From Archaeoglobus sp. JdFR-24 (GTDB lineage: Archaea; Halobacteriota; Archaeoglobi; Archaeoglobales; Archaeoglobaceae): a stretch of DNA of 64,000 nucleotides. Numbering within the stretch: position 1 is the first letter of the stretch; the number at the start of each line of letters is the position of its first letter. The stretch spans positions 1 through 64,000 of the forward strand of contig MTML01000064.1 in the NCBI GenBank assembly GCA_002011215.1, read 5' to 3'. The position numbers and the translations under genes are program-made. This document shows positions 36,833 to 44,518 of this stretch, piece after piece. Under the pieces are notes generated by a model. It was not told the origin of the DNA. It saw only the letters and a list, made by a program, of their open reading frames with translations, and did no database searches.

Positions 36833-37909
36833 ATGAGGAGGAGACTAAAAAGGGAGTTTTTAAGAAGTACGGAATTACCTCTTTTTGTTGAGATTGGAGA
36901 AGGACCAAGAAAGTATATTGGAGATATAATCGAAAATCTCGAGCTTTCAAATGTTTTTCTTTTGTCAGGAAAAACATCATACGAAGTTGTAGGTTCAAAA
37001 ATTGAGGAAAGATTGAAAGAATTCATTTCAGGTACTCATTTTGTAAAATCACCACGAATGAACGAGGTCAGAGAGCTTGTTATCGAACTGGGTTACAGAG
37101 ATGTGGATGGTGTGATGGGAATCGGCGGTGGAAAGGTTCTCGACGTCGGAAAAGTACTGGCATCAGAACTCAATGTGCCATTTATAAGTGTTCCAACTGT
37201 TGCTTCACACGATGGAATGGCATCGCCAATTGCAAGCTTCAAGGAAAATGGAAAGCCCGTATCTGTGACTGCAAAACCACCAACTGCCGTGATAGCAGAT
37301 CTGGTAATTCTGAAACACAGCCCAATCAGACTTCTGAGATCGGGGTATGGAGATCTCGTCTCAAACATAACTGCAATTAAGGACTGGATACTCTCAAGAG
37401 AGAAAACTGGAGAGAACTATGACGAGATTGCAGCAAGTATGGCCGTCATGCCTGCAAACCTTTTGCTCAATGCTGCTGAAAAATTAGATTTAAAGGAAAT
37501 AATCCACCTTACTATGCTGATAAGAGGTCTGATTCTGAGTGGTGTGGCGATATCAATCGTTGGAAGCAGTCGACCGGCAAGCGGGGCGGAGCATAAATTC
37601 AGCCATGCTTTAGATTTTCTCGGTATTGGAAATGGAACCCATGGAGAACAGGTTGGAATCGGAGCCATTATTATGGAATATCTGCATGAAAAGCACTATG
37701 GAAACGGTAATTGGGAGATAATGAAATTCTCACTTGAGAAAATTCAGGCCCCGACAACCGCTAAAGAAATTGGACTTACTAAGGAGCAGGTAATTCAGGC
37801 ACTCAAATATGCGATGAAGATAAGGGTGAAAAGATATACGATACTGGAAGACATAAAACCCGATGTAAATGAACTCGAGGTTGCTATTACAAAAACAGGC
37901 ATTGCCTGA
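36833..37909 (+). CDS. egsA: Glycerol-1-phosphate dehydrogenase
   Basis: The 358-residue enzyme reduces dihydroxyacetone phosphate to sn-glycerol-1-phosphate, the backbone of archaeal lipids. It shows the NAD(P)-binding GIGGGKVLDVGK, SVPTVASHDGMASP and zinc ligands in SRPASGAEHKFSH and NGTHGEQ. CGGAGG lies 9 bases upstream of ATG 36833. It works with the isoprenoid genes at 56412-60290 in the same window. Confidence 0.96.
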   Translation: MRRRLKREFLRSTELPLFVEIGEGPRKYIGDIIENLELSNVFLLSGKTSYEVVGSKIEERLKEFISGTHFVKSPRMNEVRELVIELGYRDVDGVMGIGGGKVLDVGKVLASELNVPFISVPTVASHDGMASPIASFKENGKPVSVTAKPPTAVIADLVILKHSPIRLLRSGYGDLVSNITAIKDWILSREKTGENYDEIAASMAVMPANLLLNAAEKLDLKEIIHLTMLIRGLILSGVAISIVGSSRPASGAEHKFSHALDFLGIGNGTHGEQVGIGAIIMEYLHEKHYGNGNWEIMKFSLEKIQAPTTAKEIGLTKEQVIQALKYAMKIRVKRYTILEDIKPDVNELEVAITKTGIA

Positions 37910-38078
37910 ATGCAGTTATATAGGAGAGAGCATTACCTAAAAATTATTTAAAATATTAAATATTACTTAAAATAGAAATTTTCGCTAATGCAGAACTGAA
38001 GTACTAAGGTTGCTATTAATTTAATGTGACCTGATTTTTGCAAGAGGTTGGTCAAATAGGGGTTGTTCAGATTTAGGT

Positions 38079-38759
38079 TCAAACCAGCCCAAGAAATTCA
38101 AGAGCCTCAATCACCCCTTCACCATCTTTCTTAGATGTCACAAGATCGGCCACTTCCTTCAACTTTATATCAGCATTCGCAACTGCAATACCAAATCCTG
38201 CCATTTTTAGCATATCTATATCATTTTCTGAGTCTCCTATAGCCGCAAATTCCTTTGGATTCATTTTTAATTCCTCGCAGATATATTCAAGAGCTTTTCC
38301 TTTGCTGACTCCTGCATCAGTAATATGGTATGCAAACCCAGAATCGATTAGCCTTACTTTCGTCAAACCTTCCTTTTCAAGAATTTTTCTGCCCTCTTCA
38401 AGACTAAAGTTTCTCCTCAAACAAACTTCAGACTTTCGATACTCAGAATCAAGAAGTTCGATGTCAAAATAATTTCTTAAAACTTCTGCTGCTTTCAAGC
38501 ATTCAACAATGTCACCAAGGATGACGTCCTCTCCATCGTATTCAAACCTCACAACCCCCCCATTTTCACAGATTACTATATCCGAGACTCCTATCAACTT
38601 TGCTGCTGATCTGGCATAACAAGATATATTTCCCGTTGAAAGAACCACAGGTATCTGTAGTTTCCGAATCACATTAACAGCATCACAGTTTAAACTTCGG
38701 TTTTTGAAGGTAATCGTCCCATCTATATCAATCGCAAGTCCTTTCACTTTGAAAACCAT
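38079..38759 (-). CDS. Archaeal phosphoglycolate phosphatase (HAD family)
   Basis: This 226-residue HAD hydrolase has motif I DIDGTIT, motif II STGN, a Lys in GVSKGKALEY and motif IV IGDSENDIDML. The C2-type cap is the one found in archaeal phosphoglycolate phosphatases (TA0175 type). ATG 38759 is chosen because the fold starts at once and a TATA box lies 25 bases upstream; the frame stays open for 26 more codons that look non-coding. Confidence 0.9.
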   Translation of the reverse strand: MVFKVKGLAIDIDGTITFKNRSLNCDAVNVIRKLQIPVVLSTGNISCYARSAAKLIGVSDIVICENGGVVRFEYDGEDVILGDIVECLKAAEVLRNYFDIELLDSEYRKSEVCLRRNFSLEEGRKILEKEGLTKVRLIDSGFAYHITDAGVSKGKALEYICEELKMNPKEFAAIGDSENDIDMLKMAGFGIAVANADIKLKEVADLVTSKKDGEGVIEALEFLGLV

Positions 38760-38780
38760 AAAATGAAAAATTACTGAGTG

Positions 38781-38788
38781 CTTATATC
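38781..38788 (-). promoter_or_regulatory. TATA box of the phosphoglycolate phosphatase gene
   Basis: On the minus strand, GATATAAG is centred about 25 bases upstream of the ATG at 38759, which fixes the start choice. Confidence 0.6.
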
Positions 38789-38970
38789 CGTTTTGAAAAA
38801 TTTTGAGAGGCCAGTCAATACCAGTCAGTATCAACATGATATAATGCCATATCCATAAATGTTTAATGATTTAGTCCTTACTACTCCAACACATACTTTA
38901 AACATAACAATATCAGCTTATTGCTGGCTTACCGAAATCTTCAAGTACCCTTCATAATGCAATTGCTATT

Positions 38971-39822
38971 ATGGAAGTAAGAGCATTTTATGAAGTGATA
39001 AAACCAAAACAAACAACATTATTGATGATTACTTGCACGATCTCATATTTCGTTGCTTCAGGTTACAGTTTCAATCTTATCAAAATTTTTGAGGTGTTTT
39101 TGGCAGTGTTTCTCGCCGTAGCAGGAACAACGGCATTGAACATGTGGTTAGACAGAGACGTCGATATTTTGATGCCCAGGACAATGAGAAGACCTGTTCC
39201 TTCAGGAAGGTTATCTGATAGAGGTTGCGCTGCTTACGGGAGTGTTCTTTTCCTCGCAGGATTTTTGATTGGATATTTGATTAACGTTTATGTTGCAATT
39301 ATACTTGCTCTTGGTCTTTTTTTCGATATCGTAATCTACACGATTTTGCTTAAAAGAAAAAGCCCATACTCAATCGTGCTCGGTGGGTTGGCGGGTGCAA
39401 TGCCATCTCTTGCAGGATGGACTGCTGCAAAAGGTTATTTTGATGCTGCCGGGTTAATTCTGGCTGCCATCGTTCTTCTCTGGATTCCTGCACACATCTG
39501 GTATCTTTCAATGCACTTTGAAGAAGATTACAGGAGAGCAGGCATACCTATGCTGCCCCTGATTATTGGTATGGAAAGAGCATCGTGGGTAATTGTTTTC
39601 AGTGTTGGGCTAATGTTAGCCATGGTCTCTATTCTTTTCTTGTTGCTTCCGTTTGGTCCAGCATACCTCATAACATCGGTGATAGTAACATCCTATTTCC
39701 TCTACAAGGCAGTGATGTTTGCTAAATCTCCGAGCAAAATAGGAGCGAGAAAAATGTATAAACTCGCCAGCATGACTCTGGGAATTATCTATTTCTCCAT
39801 GTTAATTGGATCCATTGTATGA
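38971..39822 (+). CDS. ctaB: Heme O synthase-like prenyltransferase (UbiA family)
   Basis: The 283-residue membrane protein has about eight to nine spans and UbiA motifs: NMWLDRDVD with the metal-binding Asp pair, MRRPVPSGR, then YTILLKRKSPYSIVLGGLAGAMP. These are the marks of protoheme IX farnesyltransferase. It would add a farnesyl-type chain to heme. No oxidase gene is nearby, so the heme user is unknown. The RsbRD_N gene follows after 19 bases. Confidence 0.88.
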   Translation: MEVRAFYEVIKPKQTTLLMITCTISYFVASGYSFNLIKIFEVFLAVFLAVAGTTALNMWLDRDVDILMPRTMRRPVPSGRLSDRGCAAYGSVLFLAGFLIGYLINVYVAIILALGLFFDIVIYTILLKRKSPYSIVLGGLAGAMPSLAGWTAAKGYFDAAGLILAAIVLLWIPAHIWYLSMHFEEDYRRAGIPMLPLIIGMERASWVIVFSVGLMLAMVSILFLLLPFGPAYLITSVIVTSYFLYKAVMFAKSPSKIGARKMYKLASMTLGIIYFSMLIGSIV

Positions 39823-39841
39823 TTTATAGGGTGACCAATAT

Positions 39842-40339
39842 ATGATAGGCAGAAAGGAGCTTGAAAAAGCAAGATTGGCTATTCTCAAAGAATGGCAAAA
39901 AATGTTGTTTGGTGAGAACTTTAATCCCGCAATCGAGGTGGCAGAATATCTTGAGGATTGCACTTCCCGAATAGTAAGAAAAGTAATTGATATTTATTCA
40001 GGAAAGGGTCACGGCGGTGTCGAGGAAGCTATTGACGATCTTATGAGATACCTCGCAACCGATAAAAACCTGACCCCGGGCCAAGCGGTTTCAACTATTA
40101 TCAACCTCAAGAACATAATCCACGGAATGTTTCCTCAGATGGAACTGGATGAGTTTTTAAGACTGGATACCATAATTGATAATCTTGCGTGTCTGGCATT
40201 TGATTCCTATTCAGCGCTGCGAGAAGAGATATTCGAACTGAGGCTTGAAGAGAAGGATAAAGAGAAAAGAATGCTCGAGCGTTCTATAGAGCTTGCTCTT
40301 GAAAATCAGGAATTCTACGACAACATTATAATTAAATGA
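39842..40339 (+). CDS. RsbRD N-terminal domain protein
   Basis: This all-helical 165-residue protein shows the RsbRD_N pattern: LTPGQAVSTIINLKNIIHGMF, then IDNLACLAFDSYSALREEIFELR. In bacteria this domain sits in stress-signalling and anaerobic sensor proteins. Here it stands alone, 19 bases after the ctaB stop with GGGTGA as ribosome binding site, so it is probably co-expressed with the heme prenyltransferase. A link to heme or redox sensing is inference. Confidence 0.72.
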   Translation: MIGRKELEKARLAILKEWQKMLFGENFNPAIEVAEYLEDCTSRIVRKVIDIYSGKGHGGVEEAIDDLMRYLATDKNLTPGQAVSTIINLKNIIHGMFPQMELDEFLRLDTIIDNLACLAFDSYSALREEIFELRLEEKDKEKRMLERSIELALENQEFYDNIIIK

Positions 40340-40416
40340 TTCTCTGATACCCAAGACCCATGCTCTCAAATTGATTCAGGAAACAATATTTATAGCACTC
40401 CCAAGAACATATCCCC

Positions 40417-40950
40417 ATGAAGAAGATTATCGCCCTATCAGATACACACATGTCAACCTGGAACCCTCCAGAATCACTTTCAGATTCAATTGAAAAATCA
40501 GATATCGTGACTCATTCAGGAGACTTTACATCTTATAAATCATATAAAGACCTGAGCAAAATCTGTGAACTCAAAGCAGTACACGGGAACTCTGATGACG
40601 ATAGAATAAAGAGAGAGTTACCTGAAACGGATACTTTCAGGGTTGAGAAATTGAATTTTGGTATTGTTCATCAGGGAAATTACCTTACAAGATTTGATGA
40701 CCTTGCATATAAGGCTTTAGAACTGGATGTAGATGTTCTAATTTTTGGTCATATTCACAGGTTTGTTGTTGAGAAAATTGGAAAAGTTGTTCTGATCTGT
40801 CCTGGTAGCCCTACAAAACCAAGGCTTTCGATTGCAAGCTGTGCAGAGATCACTGTTAACGGATCCAGATTAGATGTAGAAATGAAAATCGTCCAAAACA
40901 TTTTTTGTGGAACGAATGTTTTTGGTTGTATGAAGAAACAGGTGGGATGA
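40417..40950 (+). CDS. YfcE/MJ0936-type phosphodiesterase
   Basis: The 177-residue metallophosphoesterase has ALSDTHM, SGDFT, GNSDDD and FGHIH (usually GHTH), followed by CPGSPTKPR. These bind two metal ions. It hydrolyses phosphodiesters; the natural substrate is unknown. The stop overlaps the start of the moaE-type gene (TGA 40948-40950), so translation is coupled. Confidence 0.9.
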   Translation: MKKIIALSDTHMSTWNPPESLSDSIEKSDIVTHSGDFTSYKSYKDLSKICELKAVHGNSDDDRIKRELPETDTFRVEKLNFGIVHQGNYLTRFDDLAYKALELDVDVLIFGHIHRFVVEKIGKVVLICPGSPTKPRLSIASCAEITVNGSRLDVEMKIVQNIFCGTNVFGCMKKQVG

Positions 40951-41684
40951 TGAGAGTTTTTGTGACTGAAAGTGATGAGGTGCTTTCCAAGATAACTGAA
41001 GAAATTCCGGAAGAGAAAATGATAACCATAATCAAGAAACATGGAGATAGAGACAACATCGAGATAAAAGCGGTATCAAAGAATGCTGAAATATCATTTA
41101 AATCTCAGAATATAAGCCTCAGAAATGTACTTGAAATTGTTGCAGACCTTGGCTATGAGTATGCAACCATCAAAAACTTTGATGAGTTCGAGATAAAAAA
41201 ATGTACAGATTACACGGTTGTAAGCAATATTCAGGATCTTTCAAAGTGCGAGGAATTCGAGACACTGAAATCTCTCATCCAAAAAGTTAAGGGATCAGAG
41301 AGTTCGGACAGATGCGGTGCAATAGGTGTTTTCATTGGTTTTGTAAGAAGAATTTCTGACGAAAAAGAGAGTAGAGAAGTCCTAAGACTTGAATATGAAG
41401 CATACAGTGATATTTTTGATTACAAGCTCAGAGAAATTGAAGATATCCTCAAAAATTATGATGGGGTTGAGGAAGTCAAGATTTATCATAGAAAAGGAAC
41501 TTTACATCCTGGAGAGGATATAGTATATGTAGTTGTTATGGGAAGGCACAGAAAAGACATCTGGCGACCCCTTACTGAAAGTATGGAAATAGTCAAAAAA
41601 GAACTTCCAATCTGGAAAAAGGAAATCTATGTTGATGGGGAAATCTGGATTCATGACCTGCATACACAGCAGAATCCAGAATAA
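40950..41684 (+). CDS. moaE: MoaE-type molybdopterin synthase subunit with extra N-terminal domain
   Basis: The C-terminal 120 residues of this 244-residue protein are MoaE: LRLEYEAY, YHRKGTLHPGED, VMGRHRKDIW and PIWKKE with the catalytic Lys. It makes molybdopterin from precursor Z with MoaD. The first 100 residues are not MoaE and have no Walker A, so they are not an intact MobB. Two ATG codons (40947 and 40950) follow GGTGGG; either may be the start. Confidence 0.87.
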   Translation: MRVFVTESDEVLSKITEEIPEEKMITIIKKHGDRDNIEIKAVSKNAEISFKSQNISLRNVLEIVADLGYEYATIKNFDEFEIKKCTDYTVVSNIQDLSKCEEFETLKSLIQKVKGSESSDRCGAIGVFIGFVRRISDEKESREVLRLEYEAYSDIFDYKLREIEDILKNYDGVEEVKIYHRKGTLHPGEDIVYVVVMGRHRKDIWRPLTESMEIVKKELPIWKKEIYVDGEIWIHDLHTQQNPE

Positions 41685-41791
41685 TCTGTTACTTCCATTT
41701 TCAAATCGATCAACTGATTTTTTAAAAATATTACCTGAGAATCTTAAAAAATGAATTAAAGATTTGGAGTGGGGTAGGTTTTTATTGCATA

Positions 41792-41866
41792 TAGCGGGGC
41801 GTGGATTTGAACCACGGATCTGCGGGTTATGAGCCCGCCGGGATTACCTGGCTACCCCACCCCGCT
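41792..41866 (-). tRNA. Initiator tRNA-Met (anticodon CAU)
   Basis: The minus strand folds into a full 75-base cloverleaf: acceptor stem AGCGGGG / CCCCGCT, anticodon stem GCGGG / CCCGC around CTCATAA, T-arm CGTGG-TTCAAAT-CCACG and discriminator A. The A1-U72 pair and three G-C pairs at the base of the anticodon loop are marks of the archaeal initiator tRNA rather than the elongator. CCA is not encoded and there is no intron. Confidence 0.96.
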
Positions 41867-41890
41867 TCACATCTTCTAATCAGTCTGAGT

Positions 41891-41900
41891 TATTTAAGTT
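41891..41900 (-). promoter_or_regulatory. TATA box of the initiator tRNA gene
   Basis: On the minus strand, AACTTAAATA lies about 30 bases upstream of the tRNA 5' end, a suitable distance for archaeal tRNA promoters with a short leader. Confidence 0.6.
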
Positions 41901-42005
41901 TTTGGTGATGTTTCTGTTACAACTACCAGCTACCTGGCATTCAACAGATGTGTCTCAGTTTATCTACATATATACACGCACAAAATTTCGTTGAATTAGC
42001 ATTAA

Positions 42006-42041
42006 TTAATGTTTTACCAGTTTTAATGTTTTACCAGTTTT
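42006..42041. repeat. Tandem 17-bp repeat at the 3' end of nikR
   Basis: A 17-base unit containing AATGTTTTACCAG occurs about 2.1 times in tandem. The second copy includes the nikR stop codon, so the last codons and stop have been duplicated just downstream. It is probably replication slippage. Confidence 0.85.
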
Positions 42042-42456
42042 TTTCTTCTTTAAACGCTGTTATCAATTTAACAGAGTTGACTCCCTTTAAAGCATTCAGT
42101 CTACCAACCATCTTTTTTATTTTAGCCATATCTCCCTTGACAGTTATCATCTCGAGGCAGTTCTCACCATCAAGATGTATATGCATGGTGGTAGTTATCA
42201 CATCGCCAAAATCATGCTGGAGGGAAATAATTGTGTCGGTAACACCCCTGTAATTGTGTTCGTAAATTACGCTTACAACCCCAATTATCTCTCCGCTTTC
42301 CCGTTCAAGCCATTTGTATTCGTGAATATACATCCTAATAGCATCCCTGATAGCTTCAGACCTAGAGGAATATCCCCTGGAGCTAATTATAGAGTCGAAT
42401 TCCTCTAAAAGGTTTTTTGGAAGACTGACACCGATTCTTGTAATACCCTCTTCCAT
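42031..42456 (-). CDS. nikR: NikR nickel-responsive regulator
   Basis: The 141-residue protein has an N-terminal ribbon-helix-helix DNA-binding domain ([15 protein letters not shown]) and a C-terminal ACT-like nickel domain. The metal ligands are seen: His in YEHN, the two His of [12 protein letters not shown] and that Cys. NikR represses nickel uptake genes when nickel is plentiful. No nickel transporter is in the window, so its targets lie elsewhere. Confidence 0.94.
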   Translation of the reverse strand: MEEGITRIGVSLPKNLLEEFDSIISSRGYSSRSEAIRDAIRMYIHEYKWLERESGEIIGVVSVIYEHNYRGVTDTIISLQHDFGDVITTTMHIHLDGENCLEMITVKGDMAKIKKMVGRLNALKGVNSVKLITAFKEEKNW

Positions 42457-42548
42457 ACCTTGCAGTTATTAAATCAATATAAAAAGGTTTTTAAATACTA
42501 AAGAAAATGAAAAAGGCTTTTAAAGCAAATTTCGGCTATTTGGGTTTT

Positions 42549-42806
42549 TTATTCCTGTTCTCTGTATGCATCAAGAACAGCATTTACTATTTTTTCTCTC
42601 GCCTCTCTGCTTGAAGGGTGAAACACATCCTGAAACGACCCATCTTTTCCTTTTCTACTTGGCATACTAACCCAGAGTCCATTCTCCCCTTCCAAAACCT
42701 TCAAACCCTTAACAACAAATTCATTGTCTAAGGAGACCGAGGCATAAGCCTTAACAGCCCCTTCACCTTTCGATTTATATATTCTAACTTCCGTTATTTC
42801 TACCAA
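42549..42806 (-). CDS. spoVG: SpoVG family protein
   Basis: The 85-residue protein shows the SpoVG fold and motifs: EITEVRIYK, FVVKGLKVLEG, WVSMPSRKGKDG, FHPSSREAREKI. In bacteria SpoVG binds DNA and RNA as a global regulator; archaeal homologs are less studied. TTG 42806 is preferred, since AAGGAGG lies 8 bases upstream and the family begins there; a GTG 11 codons upstream is the alternative. Confidence 0.88.
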   Translation of the reverse strand: MVEITEVRIYKSKGEGAVKAYASVSLDNEFVVKGLKVLEGENGLWVSMPSRKGKDGSFQDVFHPSSREAREKIVNAVLDAYREQE

Positions 42807-42942
42807 TTCTAACTCCTCCTTGTTTTGTTTGGTTCGCACATTCTTTGCACCCAGTTTATATAAACTTTGTTGTGATTATGATTTCGAATGCTAATATATG
42901 GCAGAGTTGTAAAAGTACAATCCTACAGCTTCACGCTATGAT

Positions 42943-43704
42943 TTAAATTCTGAAAAATGATTCAGGATTTTTAAAGGCTATTCTTACTACATCTGTCCTG
43001 TCAATATCGTTCTGGAGCAGAAACTTTACGATTTTGGATGTGGACAAATAATCGGAATCGCTGAACCCGGAATCGCTGTTAATCATTATTCTTTCTGAAC
43101 CATAATTCTGCAGAATACTGAGAACATCTCTCTCAGAAAGTTTTCCCTCCTGTACAGTTAATCCAACATGATATCCCTTCCTCCATATATCCTGAAAGGT
43201 ATCCAGAGCCGCATGATCTACAACAGCAAGACCTTCTGGAAATGAGATTTTCTCGAGGATTTCCAGAATTTTAGAAGTTGCAAGCGATTTATTTGATCTG
43301 GGGGTGTGGATGATGCACGGAATGTCTCTTTTCTTTGCAATTTCCAGCTGTTCTCTGAGAACTTCAATCTCCATCTCGTTCATGATCTCAAGTCCGATTT
43401 CACCAAATGCAACACAGTTTGTATCGATCTCCATGTAGTCGAGCACCTTTCCATAATCAGGAGGAATACACCTCGGATGGATTCCGATAGCAGGGAAAAT
43501 ATTTATCCCAGCTTTTTTAGCTCTGTGAGTTTCAAATTCCTCAATTTTTCTGAAAAGATCTATTAACGTTCCCGAAAACTGTGGCTGAACCGGATAAAAA
43601 GCGCAGGTGTTTGCATATCTGATTCCCGATTGACCCATTGCTTTGAGTTCATCAATACTTCTCCCTTCTGAATGGATATGTGTATCATACACAACAATCT
43701 CCAT
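42943..43704 (-). CDS. TatD-related metal-dependent hydrolase
   Basis: The 253-residue TIM-barrel hydrolase has DTHIHSEG near the N-terminus, GIHPRC, FGEIGLE, IIHTPRS, VVDHA and MINSDSGF at the sites of metal ligands of the TatD/amidohydrolase group. It is the archaeal variant, not the standard TatD DNase, and its substrate is unknown. It is divergent from the MBL-fold gene 70 bases away. Confidence 0.82.
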   Translation of the reverse strand: MEIVVYDTHIHSEGRSIDELKAMGQSGIRYANTCAFYPVQPQFSGTLIDLFRKIEEFETHRAKKAGINIFPAIGIHPRCIPPDYGKVLDYMEIDTNCVAFGEIGLEIMNEMEIEVLREQLEIAKKRDIPCIIHTPRSNKSLATSKILEILEKISFPEGLAVVDHAALDTFQDIWRKGYHVGLTVQEGKLSERDVLSILQNYGSERIMINSDSGFSDSDYLSTSKIVKFLLQNDIDRTDVVRIAFKNPESFFRI

Positions 43705-43774
43705 GCAAAAAAGTAAATCCTCAAATAATATAAACTTTCTACTATGCTGAGGGGTTATATAGGTGTGATATGGA

Positions 43775-44410
43775 ATGAGGCTGTTTGAGAGGCTTTTTGC
43801 CTATGTCTGGGGGAGCGCATTTATGGATTCTTCGAATTCATATGTCATTCGTGATGAGACGACAGTAATAATTGATCCCGGATGCTACAAGAGTTTCACA
43901 AACCTGTTTGGCCTCATTAAGAATGACAGGATGGAGATTTCAGATATCGATCTCGTTTTGAATACCCATTTGCACAAAGATCACTGTGAATCAAATCCAA
44001 TTTTCCTGAAAAAAGGTGCTTTACTGGCCTTTCATGAATCAGAAGTTGCGCATACTTCCTATAATTACAGAGCAGATTTTCGCCTTGAGATTGATAAGTT
44101 CCTGAATACAGGAAATCTCGATTTAGAAATAATCCATACTCCCGGACATACTCCAGGGAGTGTTTCCGTATGGATCCAGGAATATGATGCAGTAATAACA
44201 GGTGACCTTATTTTTGAGAACGGTCTTCCAGGAAGAACAGATCTCTATGGCAGTAACACTAAAGAGATACTAAAATCTCTTGAAAAAATACAAGAACTTG
44301 AAGCTGATTACATTTTGCCAGGACACGGAAGAATAATGAACGGAAAGAGTGGAATTAAAGCTCTGTTCGATAAAGCAATACATATTATAAGCAACAGACC
44401 TGAAGATTGA
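43775..44410 (+). CDS. MBL-fold metallohydrolase
   Basis: The 211-residue protein has NTHLHKDHCES (the HxHxDH metal motif), HTPGHTPGS, VITGDLIF and LPGHGRI, so all five metallo-beta-lactamase motifs are present. It is likely a thioesterase, glyoxalase II-type or related hydrolase. The substrate cannot be read from sequence. A T-rich tract follows the stop near 44421, before polC. Confidence 0.88.
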   Translation: MRLFERLFAYVWGSAFMDSSNSYVIRDETTVIIDPGCYKSFTNLFGLIKNDRMEISDIDLVLNTHLHKDHCESNPIFLKKGALLAFHESEVAHTSYNYRADFRLEIDKFLNTGNLDLEIIHTPGHTPGSVSVWIQEYDAVITGDLIFENGLPGRTDLYGSNTKEILKSLEKIQELEADYILPGHGRIMNGKSGIKALFDKAIHIISNRPED

Positions 44411-44518
44411 AATAATCCGTTATTTTTTATCATCGAGAATCATTTGAATAAAAATACCTCTGAGATAACTTTCTTACCATCCAGAAAGGTTATCTTTAGT
44501 TTGGTCAATAGCAAATTG

